Source: Chrysomallon squamiferum
Lineage: Eukaryota > Mollusca > Gastropoda > Neomphalida > Peltospiridae
Assembly (NCBI GenBank): GCA_012295275.1
Contig: CM022668.1
Coordinates: 11,201,522 to 11,265,521 of the forward strand
Length of the DNA stretch: 64,000 nt
Reading direction: 5' to 3'
Shown: one piece after another, positions 1 to 12,193 of the stretch
Numbering within the stretch: position 1 is the stretch's first letter
Layout: every line of letters begins with the position of its first letter
Translations under genes and position numbers: made by a program
The notes under the pieces: generated by a model
What the model was told of the DNA's origin: nothing
Database searches by the model: none
Seen by the model: only the letters and a program-made list of their open reading frames with translations

Positions 1-620
1 AATATGTCATATAAGATTTGTGTATGTATGTCACATCAAAATTCAGTACACAAATTCAATAAGTCATATAACACTTCAGTACATAAACCTCAATATATAC
101 ACTTCAGTATAGAATAAAACTTCAGCAAAGAAGTCTTTCAATATGTCATATAAGATTTTTGCATGTAAATCATATCAAAATTCAGTACATAAATTCAGTA
201 GGTCATATAAAACTTCAATGTTGTATAAAACTTTAATATACAAGTCATATAAAACTTTACTATGTAATTCATATGAAAATTCAGTGTATGGCACATCACA
301 ATTCAATACATTTTACATCAAATGACAATATTTGTCACATCGAATTTTAGTCAAATCCAAAAATCAATATGTCTTATCAAAATCCAGTTACAAAAATTCC
401 AGCAAGTAGTTTAGCAATCATTAGTATATATATATATATGAAGCATCGCTATTATTATAGCAAATTTTACAACTTGTCAAATCAAACTTATGCATTAATA
501 ATAGTTTACTGCATATTACACTTAAGTGAGTGTTTATCAACATTTCCATACTTTAGTATATATATCGAACTTCAGAGTATTCTATCATATTAAACTTTAG
601 TATGAACTATAGTACTATAT
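1..620. repeat. degenerate AT-rich short tandem repeats
   Basis: Variants of cagtacataaattca and aagtcatataa recur every few tens of bases through the first ~350 bases and then fade into AT-rich sequence. Short open frames here are low-complexity and carry no recognisable domain. If the RALBP1 gene continues leftwards on the minus strand, this is intronic. Confidence 0.5.
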
Positions 621-906
621 GACAGATTATAAATTGTTGCTACAGTATCTATAAAAGAAATTAGTAAAACAGTAAACTAAATGCTTATTTTTATTAAAGC
701 AGTGACAAAAGCAGTACAAAAACAATCTCTCATAGATAATAATGTTACTTCACATCAATTCCAACATCAAAATTAATGCCCACGACTGCTGAAATTTAAG
801 GAAATACAGCACAACATTATCTTTTAGACAGAAAACAGTCATGTCTACTGCAGCAACATCAACACAGTATCACTACTGAACGGTTTATAATTCTTATTTT
901 TCTCAC
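621..906. other. non-coding, intron of RALBP1
   Basis: Lies downstream, in minus-strand sense, of the last visible RALBP1 exon, whose donor is at 905-906. I see no further RhoGAP exon here, so the next exon should be left of this window. Confidence 0.5.
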
Positions 907-1110
907 TTGAAGCTTCTTCAAACTTGGGCATGGCTGCTGTGGTGAGGACAGGCTCGGGCAGTTCTCGGAGGAATTGTTTTAGGAGACTCGCCACAACATT
1001 TGGTTCTGCCTCCTCCAGGTGTGCGACGATGCCCCTGTTGTAGCAGTCCTTCAGGTGCTGCACCTTAGATTTAACACCTGAGATTCGGTATATACCTTCA
1101 CACGACAGTC
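907..1110 (-). CDS. RALBP1: RALBP1 exon 6, RhoGAP domain start
   Basis: Acceptor tttatttcag, donor GTGAGA; 204 nt, phase 1 at both ends. It encodes LSCEGIYRISG with the catalytic arginine finger and the EPNVVASLLKQ helix of RhoGAP domains, ending MPKFEEAS. Confidence 0.92.
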
Positions 1111-4100
1111 CTGAAATAAAATAATACTCTGATAGTGATAGTAATATCTAATATGTTGATATTTTAGTATTAAATATGTTGATAATTATGTTAATATTTA
1201 ATATGCTGATAGTTATCTTAATATTAAACATGCTTTTAGTAGTAGTAGTATTTACACAAATATTAATATTTAACATGCTGACAATTATGTAATATTTAAT
1301 GTGTTCATAGTATATTAACATTTAATATGTTGATATTTATATTAAATTTGATATTTTGATACTCAGATTATTATTTATGTTGATTCTTATATTAATATGC
1401 CATTAGTCATATTAACATTTATTTTCATATTTATATTCATTTAATATGTGGATAATTATATTAATATTTAATATGTTTAAATAGTTATATTAATATCTAA
1501 TAGACCAATAGTAATATTAATATTTTATATGCCAATAGCCATATTAACATTTAGTTAATTGTATTAATATTTAATATTTAATGTTAGTCATGTTCTGACA
1601 GTCAGTATGTTGATAGATATATAAATTTTATTTTGATAGTTAACTTAATATTTAATATGCTTATATTTGTATTAATAGGATAGTTTTGTTTACTTTAATA
1701 TAGCTCAGTCTTTAGAACATGGGCTTGAATTATTCCAATCCATCCAGTCCTCTATAACTAGTTTACAAAAAACTATCATATAATATATATTTCCTTATTT
1801 ATCTGTTCATGAAGTGAATGAGTTGCTACTTAGATTAATGTTTAGTTTCTGCTGATTTCCCTTCTTATGCAGTCATTACAAACTATTTCGATCAACAAGT
1901 ACTAACATGTGATAATAAAAATAAAGTTTAGGATTCATTATGAGATTAGTTAACAGTTAAAATGGTGAACTCACCATATTCTTCAATATAGTCAACACAT
2001 TCTCTGAAAATAGCTGGCAGTTCTATTCCATCATGACATCTGTTTCTCTCAACTGCTTGTGCCAGGGGAATTCCAAATATAGGTGTTGCTATTGTTGCTT
2101 TGAAATAAATATGCTTGTTTATTATATTGGACATAATGACAATGTTGTTTAACAAGATTGCTGTTTTCCTTTTCATTTCATACATACAGACTCAGACAGA
2201 CATGGATATAGAATAAACAAAGAAAGAGAGAGAGAAAATTGTTTACTGAATTTATCAACATAAAATATACAGGTTAGTATAAATTTTATATTTTTTATTT
2301 CAATGCAGATGAGTTATTTTGACTTTACAAATTAATACAGTTGACAGGTTTCAAAATGAAAAACAAACCAAGATTATAAGACACTGAGAATTTTTTTTAA
2401 AAAGGTATTGTCTCACTAGATTCTTCTTCTTTCCGTTCACCATGAGGAAATCTGTGTTTTCCTTTTTTCCTGTCTTTAATTTTGTGCTTCTTTCCATCCT
2501 TTTCTTCCTTCTTCTTATCTTTTTCTTCTTTCCGTTGTTCCTTTTCCTTCTTTTCCTCAGGTACATGCTGAAATTAGTAACAAAGTGACTTGTTTTATTT
2601 ATCTAAAATTGTTTTATAAACCAGAATATATAACGCAAAATAATAGTAAAATTATTTTTCTTAAAGTTATATGGATGTAGTCAGTTTGAATACAATGTAT
2701 GAAATGATTTGTTGAATGCAATTCAGCAAATACAGTTTGTTGATTTGTTGAATAATTTGTAGATAATTTGTTGAATACAATTTGTCAGATGATTTGGTGA
2801 AAACAAAAATTGACATATGTCTGGTTTATCAAAGGAATGGGGTTCTTTGGCCTAAAAAAGATTCCTCAGACAAAACGATAAAGAGTGTAGTTGTTGTAAT
2901 AAAAACAAACAAAATAATGAAAATTGTCTTTCAAAAATATTTTTACCTTTTCTTTTTTAACAAAAATGTCTTTTCTTGCCGGAAACTTGAAACCTGGTTT
3001 ACTTTTCTTCACCTTTGATGGACTTCTGTAAATGAAACACTGATAAAAAATAATAATAATAATAATGATAATAATAATAATAATCACAATAATAATAACA
3101 ATAATAATAATAAATTTTTTAAAAAGAGAAGATTATTTGCATTAATAAAATACAACAATAATAAAAATGAACAATAATGATAAAAATAATGATGATGTAT
3201 GCTGAAAATAACACCAATAATAATAATAACAATAATAACCAATGATAATAAAAACAATAATTATAAAAATAATAAACAGTGATGATAATAATTAATAGTA
3301 ATAATTTAAAAATTATTATGATAATACAAATAGTAATGTTTTTATTATTATTATCTAATTTTCAATAAAAATACTAATCATGACAATAAATTCAAATCAG
3401 TGTACAGAATGAAACCATGTTAGGCTCCAAAACCATTCAATATATTGATGTAAGTTTGTTATTTTACTGTCATGAAACCCATATCTAACCTGAATTGTCT
3501 TTTGTCATAAGATTTCTTTGATACTGGACAAGCCTATATGTACATGTTTACATATAGCGAAGCACTTGCACATGTGCATTTCCTTATCATTAAAGCAATT
3601 TTTTTAAACATTATAAAGGGTGAGTGTCGTTTTCTTATGATTGTCTTTAATTATCTTTGCAAAGATTAGTGCTGCTTAAGTTGCATTTTCCTGCATGGTT
3701 TTCACATAAATCATCACAAAAGACATATCCCTTTATCTCCAAAAAACCTGTGGTTGGACTTACATACTGTTCTACTGATGGCTGAGTGAGATTACAATTT
3801 TGGGTTCTACATTCAAACTAATATATGCTTGAAAAGTAGTAAATTAATGTTGTTGACCCTTAAGATGATGTTTTTATTCAGACAAAACTTTTATTTGTTT
3901 GCTAACAAGAAATTGGCAATTCAAAGTTCTATATGTGCTATACTGCTGCAAGAGAAGCAAATAACTAATAACTGGGATGTAACAAAATTTTCAAAAACAT
4001 AATTTTCCTATGAAATTATATATTATCAGAAACAGCAATAAAAACAGATTACAATGACTCCAAGATATCTTTGATAGCTTTGATAAGAAAAAAATTACAA

Positions 4101-5490
4101 ATTTTTATCTGAATAAAATTTGCCTGTATTTGTTTTCAAAATCTATGCAGAACCAGAGATTCATTTTGGTCATTTGGCAACAAAGATTGAATATCTTATG
4201 CATGTTCAAATCAAATACACATACAATGTATATTCAAATAAAGTTTTATATGAGTTCTAGAGATGTAGTTACTTCCCTTCCTTGACCTATTTCAATACAA
4301 GCTTTGTGCTTTATGTAGAAGCTAAACTGAAACAAAGTTATGACCCATGAAATAGGTCCATATGTAATCAGATATGTGAACAGATTACGTTTATGCTAAA
4401 CCTCTCTATTATTAGCAAAGGTTAGCAAACAAATAACAAAACAATCACTTTGAAGTAAATAAAATAAACATAGACTATTGTGTTTGTATTTAATGACAAT
4501 CTAAGCAAATATGTAATAAAATTTAATTGTAAAATACTTAAATAATTTTAACTTACTTGATGTCATCCATGGCAATTATTTCTTCCTCAGACTCTTCCTC
4601 CTCAAACTGTGTGTATCCTTTTTCTTTTTTGTCTCTCTTTCCATCCTTCTTCTTACCCAGACCTAGCTCCTTCTTCTTTGACTGCCTTTCAATATCATCT
4701 TCAGAGACTGAAAATTTAAATATAAAATCTTCACACTTCATCAGTTATATAGAAAATATAAGAATAACCTAAAATAACAAACTACCTATTTTCATTTTTT
4801 ATTTAAAATTCAGGATGTTGCTATTATTGTCTATAAATTAAAAAAAAGAAAATGTGTTAAAAAAAAGAAATACTGTTAAATATGGTTGCCATATACTGTA
4901 GAATGTCCCGAGATTAAAACTTCTATGGAAAGATGATCATTATAATGTTGTCTTCTGTATGTATGTCAGTCTGTACCAAATTCAGTGTCATGTATGTACA
5001 TCTTTGTTTATGTGTGTCATTGTGTTTCTTTGTATACACTATGTATGTACATGTATGCCTGTGTCTGATGTCTTCCATGTAGATGTATATATGTGTATCC
5101 AGTTATGTGTTGTGTATATGTCTCTGTTCATGTGTAGATATTTTTCTTTCTATACATATTTGGTATGTTTGTATTTCTGTGTGTATTTATTGTATGTCTA
5201 TACATTTTTGTGTGTGAGTGTGTCTGTGTAAGTGTGAATGTGTGTCGTGCACGAACAAATATAAATGTGGTATTAAACACTGGTATTTGAATTTCAGTGC
5301 ATTAGTTTATGTTACCTGACAAACTGTTCTGTGATGTCTCAAGATTTTGTACAAATCTGTTTGTTTGTTTTTGTTTGTTTGTTTGTCTGTTTGTTTGTTT
5401 GTTTGTGTTACCTGACAACTGTTCTGGGATCACTCCAGATTTGTACAAACCAGGAAAATTTTTCTCGTTGTCCGGACTCTCAAAACTCAT
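907..5490 (-). CDS. RALBP1: RalA-binding protein 1 (RLIP76), 5' part, partial
   Basis: Six coding exons (5490-5412, 4707-4557, 3025-2947, 2567-2417, 2097-1975, 1110-907) splice with matching phases into the N-terminal part of a RALBP1 protein. In order: a short N-terminus with the family motif FPGLY; an acidic block ending YTQFEEEESEEE; a SPSK motif followed by very Lys/Glu-rich sequence; then the start of the RhoGAP domain with FGIPL, the arginine-finger motif EGIYRISG and the helix EPNVVASLLKQFLRELPEPVL. RALBP1 is a Ral effector and GTPase-activating protein for Cdc42/Rac, linked to endocytosis and export of glutathione conjugates; this is family knowledge. The gene is cut off by the left edge inside the RhoGAP domain, so the rest of that domain and the Ral-binding coiled coil are not seen. 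The start is the ATG at 5490, preceded in frame by a stop. Confidence 0.92.
1140..1690. repeat. degenerate ~30-bp AT repeat in RALBP1 intron
   Basis: Variants of ttaatatttaatatg-ttgata-gttat recur throughout the intron between exons 5 and 6. There is no coding signal. Confidence 0.6.
1975..2097 (-). CDS. RALBP1: RALBP1 exon 5
   Basis: Acceptor tttatttcaaag, donor GTGAGTT; 123 nt. It encodes TPIFGIPLAQAVERN and the ELPAIFRECVDYIEEYG block that leads into the RhoGAP arginine finger, in the same order as vertebrate RALBP1. Confidence 0.92.
2417..2567 (-). CDS. RALBP1: RALBP1 exon 4, Lys/Glu-rich linker
   Basis: Acceptor actaatttcag, donor GTGAGA; 151 nt. Read in phase 0 it gives HVPEEKKEKEQRKEEKDKKK and similar charged sequence, matching the highly charged linker upstream of the RhoGAP domain in this family. 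Other frames over the same bases are spurious. Confidence 0.85.
2947..3025 (-). CDS. RALBP1: RALBP1 exon 3
   Basis: Acceptor catttacag, donor GTAAAA; 79 nt. It encodes KSPSKVKKSKPGFKFPARK and a basic tail, comparable to the SPSK-containing segment of vertebrate RALBP1. Confidence 0.85.
3046..3400. repeat. AAT/ATT-rich microsatellite tract in RALBP1 intron
   Basis: Imperfect AAT triplets run through this part of the intron between exons 2 and 3. The remainder of that intron, to about 4550, shows no recognisable gene. Confidence 0.7.
4557..4707 (-). CDS. RALBP1: RALBP1 exon 2, acidic/basic N-terminal segment
   Basis: Acceptor aaattttcag, donor GTAAGT; 151 nt. It encodes VSEDDIERQSKKK, a basic run, then GYTQFEEEESEEE. 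The layout matches the VSDDE...GYAAFQEDS region of the vertebrate protein. Confidence 0.88.
4950..5250. repeat. TGTATGT-like degenerate repeat
   Basis: TG-rich sequence with recurring tgtatgtnca and tgtgtnt motifs inside RALBP1 intron 1. Open frames here are low-complexity. Confidence 0.5.
5309..5361 (-). repeat. decayed tandem copy of RALBP1 exon-1 donor region
   Basis: On the minus strand this segment repeats the 3' end of RALBP1 coding exon 1 with its splice donor: TTTGTACAAA, then CAGAACAGTTTGTCAGGTAACA, against CAGAACAGTTGTCAGGTAACA at the real junction (5407-5454). The copies differ by a few substitutions and an extra base and are separated by a GTTT microsatellite. It gives a second potential donor ~100 bases downstream of the real one. 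Confidence 0.8.
5358..5406. repeat. (GTTT)n microsatellite
   Basis: About a dozen gttt units with minor interruptions between the two copies of the exon-1 donor region. Confidence 0.9.
5412..5490 (-). CDS. RALBP1: RALBP1 exon 1 (start codon)
   Basis: The ATG at 5490-5488 opens MSFESPDNEKNFPGLYKSG; the FPGLY core is conserved in RALBP1 N-termini. Donor GTAACAC follows position 5412, phase 1. An in-frame stop sits a few codons upstream of the ATG. Confidence 0.85.
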
Positions 5491-5561
5491 GTTGAAAACT
5501 TGTCACAGTCCCCTGGACTCAAGGCAGTCCACATCAGTTAAGTCCACTAGGCATTTGAAAT
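5491..5561 (-). other. RALBP1: RALBP1 5' untranslated sequence (part of exon 1)
   Basis: A plausible acceptor (minus-strand catgtttcag) ends just above 5561, so the 5' UTR probably continues in an upstream exon to the right. That exon was not identified. Confidence 0.4.
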
Positions 5562-5764
5562 CTGAAACATGGCAAGTCTTATAACTATACCAGTAATAGA
5601 CTGTTTTATTTTATTTTAGTATTTGTGGAGTGGTCTCCCACGCTGTATACTTATTTATTTATCTTCAGAAATAGATAGATAGAAAATTATAAACTGGATT
5701 CCTTGCTTATTTTGATAGTATGAAACTAAATAAATATGTTCTCATCATTTTTCAGTATATTAAT

Positions 5765-5767
<3 letters not shown>

Positions 5768-5857
<90 letters not shown>
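5768..5857. repeat. (CT)n microsatellite, ~90 bp
   Basis: An uninterrupted CT dinucleotide run. The Ser-Leu and Arg-Glu open frames over it are repeat translations. Confidence 0.98.
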
Positions 5858-5858
<1 letters not shown>

Positions 5859-6205
5859 TTTATCATGTACTCAGTTGTTTTGTTTGCACGATGCCAAAGC
5901 CAAACAAAACAAAACAAAACAAGTCGTAGAAAAATTCCGATAAAAATTGCTCGCCTGAATTTAGGAATTAGATTGTTACTATTATTTATAATTAATTAAT
6001 AATTATGATCATCATGACTCATCCGCCCATTCAATCAACGATTGTTTATTTTTAGTTCTTCGAATTGTGTTGATTTAAATATGCTATATATTATAAGCAA
6101 CTGCTTGTAATTATGCAAGCTCAAACAGCTGTTATGCATATTACAAACCTGTATTATTGGTTAACATTCGTCAAAAACATAGCTAGTATTGCAAAACAAA
6201 GGACC

Positions 6206-6213
6206 ACTTCCGG
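6206..6213 (-). promoter_or_regulatory. ETS-type site CCGGAAGT
   Basis: On the minus strand this reads CCGGAAGT, a perfect ETS/GABP core, ~0.7 kb upstream of the RALBP1 start codon in a locally less AT-rich patch. Position and orientation suit a RALBP1 promoter element, but a single 8-mer is weak evidence. Confidence 0.25.
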
Positions 6214-6435
6214 GTACAATTCCTTTTTTCTTTTTTTTTCTTTTTTCTAGAGATGTAATTTCCTCAGTCTCTGTCAGCGCACCAGCGTCTTCTGTTACAA
6301 AGTATGTTTGAGGATGCAAAGATACCACATAAAACATCTGAATTATAAAATGACCCGTGGTATAAGCCTCATGTTTCCATATGAGTGTGTATTTAAATAT
6401 ATATATTTGTCATAAGAATGAAAATTACAGCAAAT

Positions 6436-6437
<2 letters not shown>

Positions 6438-6466
<29 letters not shown>

Positions 6467-6470
6467 TTAT
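6438..6470. repeat. (TTTA)n microsatellite
   Basis: A run of about eight ttta units immediately upstream of a dispersed repeat copy. Confidence 0.9.
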
Positions 6471-6520
6471 TATTGTTGTTTTTCTTTTGTTATTATCATT
6501 ATTATTAACAAAAGAATTTC

Positions 6521-6594
6521 ATGTGGATGATGTTTAGAAGAAAGTGATTGCACACTGTTTGCACTGCACGTGAAAAATTCAATGCAATTCCAAT

Positions 6595-6633
<39 letters not shown>
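6521..6633. repeat. dispersed ~80-bp repeat, copy 1, with ATT tail
   Basis: The segment beginning atgtggatga and containing tagaagaaagtgattgc shares roughly 80% identity by eye with 15965-16045. Both copies run into an ATT-rich microsatellite after a conserved ttccaatgtatt-like end. A short body with a simple-repeat tail resembles a truncated SINE or other retroposon, but no family was recognised. Confidence 0.65.
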
Positions 6634-6634
<1 letters not shown>

Positions 6635-7598
6635 GTCACATCCAGATTTAAATAAAAGACAGACAGATTAAGTAAAACGTCATCTACAACCACAAATTGA
6701 ATTCTCCCTTATGTGTCTCAGTGTCTATGTTTAATATTTTGTTTTGTAATTTTTTATTATTATTATTCTTTTTAATTATATTTGTTTTATTTGTTGTTGT
6801 TGTTGTTCTTGTTGCTTATTTTTTATATTTATAAAATATAATATAAAAGACAGAAAAGAGAAAGTAAACAATACCTCATTTCATTTCAATTTAAAATGTA
6901 TTGTTTAGAAAATAATTCGGTAACTCATGAATTCAAATTCTCAGTTAATAATTAGTTTAGACTAAGCGCTAATAATTTATTTATACTAAGTTAAAGATTA
7001 TAATTAATTTATACTAAGCGTTAATAATTTATTTTATACTATGTTAAAGTTTATAATTCCTTTAGAAAGTGTCTTAAAAGTTAATAATTCAAACTATATG
7101 TCAAGTGTTAACAATTCATTTTAAGTTAAGAGTTAATAATTCAAATTATTTTAAGAGTGTATATCTCGAAATCATTTATGTAAATGTTTGCCGTTACATT
7201 GTATGCAGGATGTTAACACAACGTGACGGAAAGAGATGACTGTAAACGGAAGATAAAAGATAAAACTTAATGTCGTAATATAATGAGAGTCTACAAAAAA
7301 AAAAGTGTTACATCAGAAAAGTGCTCACACAGACATACTTACGCACACACATAAATACAGACATTAATATATGCATTCAGACATTTGTCTTCTGTTTCAC
7401 TTTATTTTTTGCTACGTGTCTACAGCTGTTTAAGTTTGAAACTTTCAACGTGTTTTTATATATTTAGTCGAGGGTGTACCTGTTTGTTTCATGGAATATG
7501 GATTGCTAGTAAAGTAGACATACAGAAAGAAAGATGGATGGATGAATGGATGGATAGATAAATGGATGCAGATAAAAAAGAGATAGATAAATGGATGC

Positions 7599-7607
<9 letters not shown>

Positions 7608-7672
<65 letters not shown>
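7608..7672. repeat. (AG)n microsatellite
   Basis: A long AG run preceded by ggatggat-type tetranucleotides and followed by ATGT-type repeats. Confidence 0.97.
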
Positions 7673-7677
<5 letters not shown>

Positions 7678-8529
7678 AATGATTTGTATTTTATATATGT
7701 ACGTTTGTACATGTTTTTGTATGTATGTATGTATGTGTATATGCATACTAAATGCACTTTACTAAGTATGACCTGCCAATCACAGTGTGTACAAGAAGAT
7801 ATCTTTGGTATTTTGGGGGCTTGTCAACTTAGAAGTAATAAAACATTTTACTGACTGTAAACAACAAGGATATTACATTCCATGATATTTACACATGATT
7901 GGTCAGCTGCTAAATAATATGTTGTAAAAGCTACCGGACCAAGGTCAGAACGATTACCTGCTGCATGGTTAAATGACGAGTTACCTGTAGGTGAGCTATT
8001 TCCTTACTTATACATTTGTTTTTCACAGGAATTACGTCGAGTTAAGTAAAAACTGGATTTACTTTTTAGATTATGATATTCAAGTTTGTATATTAAAACA
8101 TACCTATTCTGTAAATCGTAACTTATTATATTAAAATATTACGATATGGTATAGTTATCATTTTCACGTCGGTACATAAAACACACTAGACTTTCAAATC
8201 GCACAGAAACTACATCTCAAGTGTATATTACACTACCAGTATCAGCTTACTAGAGTATTGCTTGTTTAGAGAATGAGAGTTAACATATATATTTCAGCTT
8301 TATTAAATGACTGCTGATAAATATACATAACTATATACATATATAATTACATGTATGTATGTATGTATGTATATATGTATAAAATTATAGATGTATGTAA
8401 GTTATAATTATTATTATTATATGAAAGACAAAGCTTTTTCATTTTAGCAATAACCTTGTTCCTGTTTTCTAATATTTTACTTACTTAAAAGTTAACTTGT
8501 AAAATTATTTTAGTAAGTGTCATACACAG

Positions 8530-8860
8530 TAGAAGTAGAATATTAGTAGTAATGGTAGTAGCAGTAGTTGTTGTAATAGTAGTTATAGTAGAAGTAGTAG
8601 AACCAGTAGTGGCAGTGGTAACAACTGCAAAAGCAATACTAGTAGTAGAGTAGTAATAATAGATATAGTGTCAGTGTTAGTAGTAATAAAGGTAGTGATA
8701 TACCAGTAGTACTAGTAGTATTAGTTATTGTTGTAGTAATAATAGTATCTCTAGTAGTAGTACTGTAGCAATGGTAGTACATAACAATAGACATATTTAA
8801 CATATGTACAAGCAATGGTTATAGTAGTAATAGTAAGAAATTAGTTTATTTATTATTGTT
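8530..8860. repeat. degenerate (TAG)n tract
   Basis: Imperfect agtagtag triplets with many substitutions, a decayed trinucleotide microsatellite. No open frame of note. Confidence 0.8.
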
Positions 8861-9390
8861 GTATGTAAAAACAGTAACACTAATAATACAAGCTAATTTC
8901 ATTGTGCTATATTATATTAAAAGTGTTTATATTTTGTTTTAATTACACAGAAACTGATACATTAAACATTACAACTTGTCAAAATATTTATTATTATTTA
9001 ATAATTTACATACTATACGTAATATGTATACAAACACATTTACATATATAAATACACACACACATACACAAACATATATGCACACGCAAACACACACACA
9101 CACACATGTACATCCCAAACAAATTATATTTGTTCTATAAATGAACATTTAAAGGGTTGTGAATCATCCTCACCATCATTATCATCGCTGCAGTTAACGA
9201 TATTTCGCTCAATAGTTCTGTTTAAAAGAAAGATATTACCAATTAGAGTTAACGTTACTGATGATACGACATTAACTTCCGTTACTTTTATCTCATAACG
9301 TGACATGCGTGAACATTCATCGTAGATATCGTGATGTTGTGATTATCGTATATAATAGATCCAAACAAATATGTCTGGTGTAAATAAATA

Positions 9391-9570
9391 AATAAATAAA
9401 AATAAAAATAAATAAATACTGGGCGGTAACCGCATAATATATTATTATATGAATGCAAACGGGTGAATTGAATCAGCGCGTAAATAAACAAATAAAAATA
9501 AATAAATACTGGGCGGTAACCGCATAATATATTATTATATGAATGCAAACGGGTGAATTGAATCATCGCG
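9391..9570. repeat. 90-bp tandem duplication
   Basis: Two adjacent copies with an exact 90-base period, each containing tactgggcggtaaccgcata and gaatgcaaacgggtgaattg. They differ at only a few bases, so the duplication is recent. The locally higher GC content stands out. Confidence 0.95.
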
Positions 9571-9906
9571 TGAGGACGTTCAACGAACCGTGATACTCGT
9601 CCATATTGTATCTTGCTGCTTGAAATAAAGTACTTACATTTATACATCCGGGTTTTAGGTTGAATCTATAAATAGATCATTTTGTCATATATTCAGTATC
9701 TTTGCTGCTCCCAAAATAACAATTAATGTTTATTTATTCAAATTTTGCCTTTCAAACTACATGACTTACATATATAACTAATTTAACTCTCGATCGTGAT
9801 AAATAACATAAAAATAATAAATAACACACATACTCATAATATAATATAATATCAACCTATAATAGCATAAAAAAAAATATATTTATTATTGTTTGTTGTT
9901 ATTTTT

Positions 9907-9909
<3 letters not shown>

Positions 9910-9948
<39 letters not shown>
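9910..9948. repeat. (AAT)n microsatellite
   Basis: A run of aat triplets in the intergenic region. Confidence 0.95.
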
Positions 9949-9951
<3 letters not shown>

Positions 9952-10232
9952 TCAACTACAACAACAACACAGTGCATAAAAAGAAAAGAAAAGAACATGT
10001 GACCAAGGCACAAGTGATCCACTGAAGCGAGTAGAAATGTTTAACAAGGTGTTCCGCTCCACGTGGCTTCAGCCTTGATCCATATCTTTACAACTACTAC
10101 TAAGACGAGAGAAAAAATATAATAAAATTTAATCTCGGTTAACATAACTTTATCCATACTTCGTTTTTTGTTGTTGTTAGTTGTATTTTTTCTTTTCCTG
10201 TTTTTTTTTTTTTTTTTTAATAAGGTCAGCTA

Positions 10233-10236
<4 letters not shown>

Positions 10237-10311
<75 letters not shown>
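10237..10311. repeat. (CA)n microsatellite, ~75 bp
   Basis: An uninterrupted CA run. The poly-(Thr-His) frame over it is a repeat translation. Confidence 0.98.
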
Positions 10312-10313
<2 letters not shown>

Positions 10314-11083
10314 GTTTGCGCAGAGATATATGAAGAATAAAAAGGAAATTGGAATTAACGAAGGCCTGTTTTCTGAAATAATAATAATAATAATAAATTA
10401 ATAAGAAAACTCAGGAATTTTCAACTACAGTAATATTTAACATCAGATACATACAGAAATTTTAAGCCACATTAATAGTACTCTGAAACACGGTTATCAT
10501 AATTTGATACGTGGGCGTTTATATTTGCGATGAGGAATCACTGATAAACTTTGTCACGATCCAACGACAATGGGACTTTCCAATTCCCTGAAGCGAGACT
10601 GAACCACGGGGCTACTAAAGAACGGATACGCTGTGAAGTTGTATAAATAAGAGACAGTCGATAGAAAATTGCTTTCCGGACAAGATGATAAACAGAACAA
10701 ATACGTCGTCACCTATTTCTTTCATTTCCACACCTATTGAAAATAACTCACCGGTACAGGTAAAGTGACTTATATATATATACAATAACTTATACATCTA
10801 TCACTTACAGTATATTGGCTTTTTCTACACTGGTTGGTTTTTATTTCTCAGGTGAAAAGGTAAATTTAGTTAGAATGAGCGGTGAGAGACTACAGCGACG
10901 TTATACTCTTTGTTTGTTTAGAATGGAATGTCAACATCAGCTAGCTGGATGGTACAGGTTTTTAACAGTTACGATAGTCTACGTTCAGTCTTTAAAAGAA
11001 ATCGCGGAACTAGTTCAGATACGGTTTTAATATGCGAATTGTTTAATTATATATATATATATGTATGTGAGTGAATAATGTCA

Positions 11084-11195
11084 CAAGTATTAGATATTAC
11101 AAATTATTATATTAAAACTTTTATTTTAAAATATTTATATTTAGCAAGTATTAGATATTACAAATTATTATATTAAAACTTTTATTTTAATATTT
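11084..11195. repeat. 61-bp tandem duplication
   Basis: The segment caagtattagatattacaa plus its downstream AT-rich sequence occurs twice, 61 bases apart, nearly identical. Confidence 0.9.
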
Positions 11196-12193
11196 AATTT
11201 CTATACATAATATATATTACCGTATGTAACATTTTGTGTAGCTACGTTATACTTTGCATATTTACTCTCCACTGAAAGATTCAATCAAACCTTGACCTTT
11301 TTCTTTTGTGGCCGTTGTTTGACATCACGCTTTGTACGTACAAACCTACATCCTGAAACATCTTCCATAGTTTCCGTATGTCACAAACAATGTATATTCT
11401 GTGTAGGCAATCAGAAACATATCAACTCGGTAAGTCCCCAGTGTAACTTACATTTTAGTAATTATTACATTAATCAGTCATTCTAATAATTATATGCATC
11501 TTGTCAGTAAGTATTTATATGAATGTTTTTGTATGTGTTATATATTATTTATGTGTATGTGTGTGTGTGTTTGTATCCGTGTGTTTGTATGTGTGAGAGT
11601 GAGTGTGTGTATGTATGAATAGATAGATTTATGCGTATATGTGTGTGTATGTGTGTGTGCGTGTGTGTAAGTTTGCGTGTAAATGACTTATTTATCATGA
11701 CAAAAAGGTTTTTAAACATTTATACCGTAATGCTAAAAGAGGGTTTAACATGCTTTAGTTTTTACAAACAGTTACCAAATTACCGCTGTGAATAAATGAT
11801 TAACAGAATTATATAATGTTTCTGATATATCTGTGAAACATATATATATATAGGCATAAGAAAAACTAACTAACTAACAAAGATATTTCCCTTTAATCAG
11901 CAATATAATGAGCTCGTATCTCACTACCAGCTCGTAATCAAAACCAACATCGGACTGTAGGACATATATTTATTTTTTAACTAAATACTACTACTACCAC
12001 TAATAATAATAATAATAATACAAGCCTGGTGTCACCATAAACAGGATTCCTATGTGGACGACTGTTTTTATTTGTTATCAGCACGAGATCTTTTATTAAT
12101 GAAATGTTTTAGATAACTATCAGAAATCAATATATGTGGGTTTCTTCAGCGGTTTTTTATTATTTTTTCTTCAAATTTGTTTGTTTGTTTTAG

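Larger units (their letters stand above)
5858..12193. other. intergenic region between RALBP1 and the Spatzle-like gene
   Basis: No exon with recognisable protein content was found on either strand. The interval holds microsatellites, two local duplications and one dispersed repeat, listed separately, in otherwise unique AT-rich sequence. The RALBP1 promoter and first untranslated exon probably lie in the left part. Confidence 0.5.

Noticed and set aside
5720-5999. Open frames over the CT/AG, CA and ATT arrays (also 7489-7854, 10168-10401, 16036-16278, 27080-27268, 61089-61378, 61753-62052)
   Set aside because: Translations of simple repeats (poly Leu-Ser, Arg-Glu, Thr-His, Ile, Asn) with no domain or splice support.
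10815-11030. Plus-strand 71-codon frame with GERLQRRYTLCLFRMECQHQ
   Set aside because: No family resemblance, no convincing splice sites, and a length expected by chance in this much sequence.
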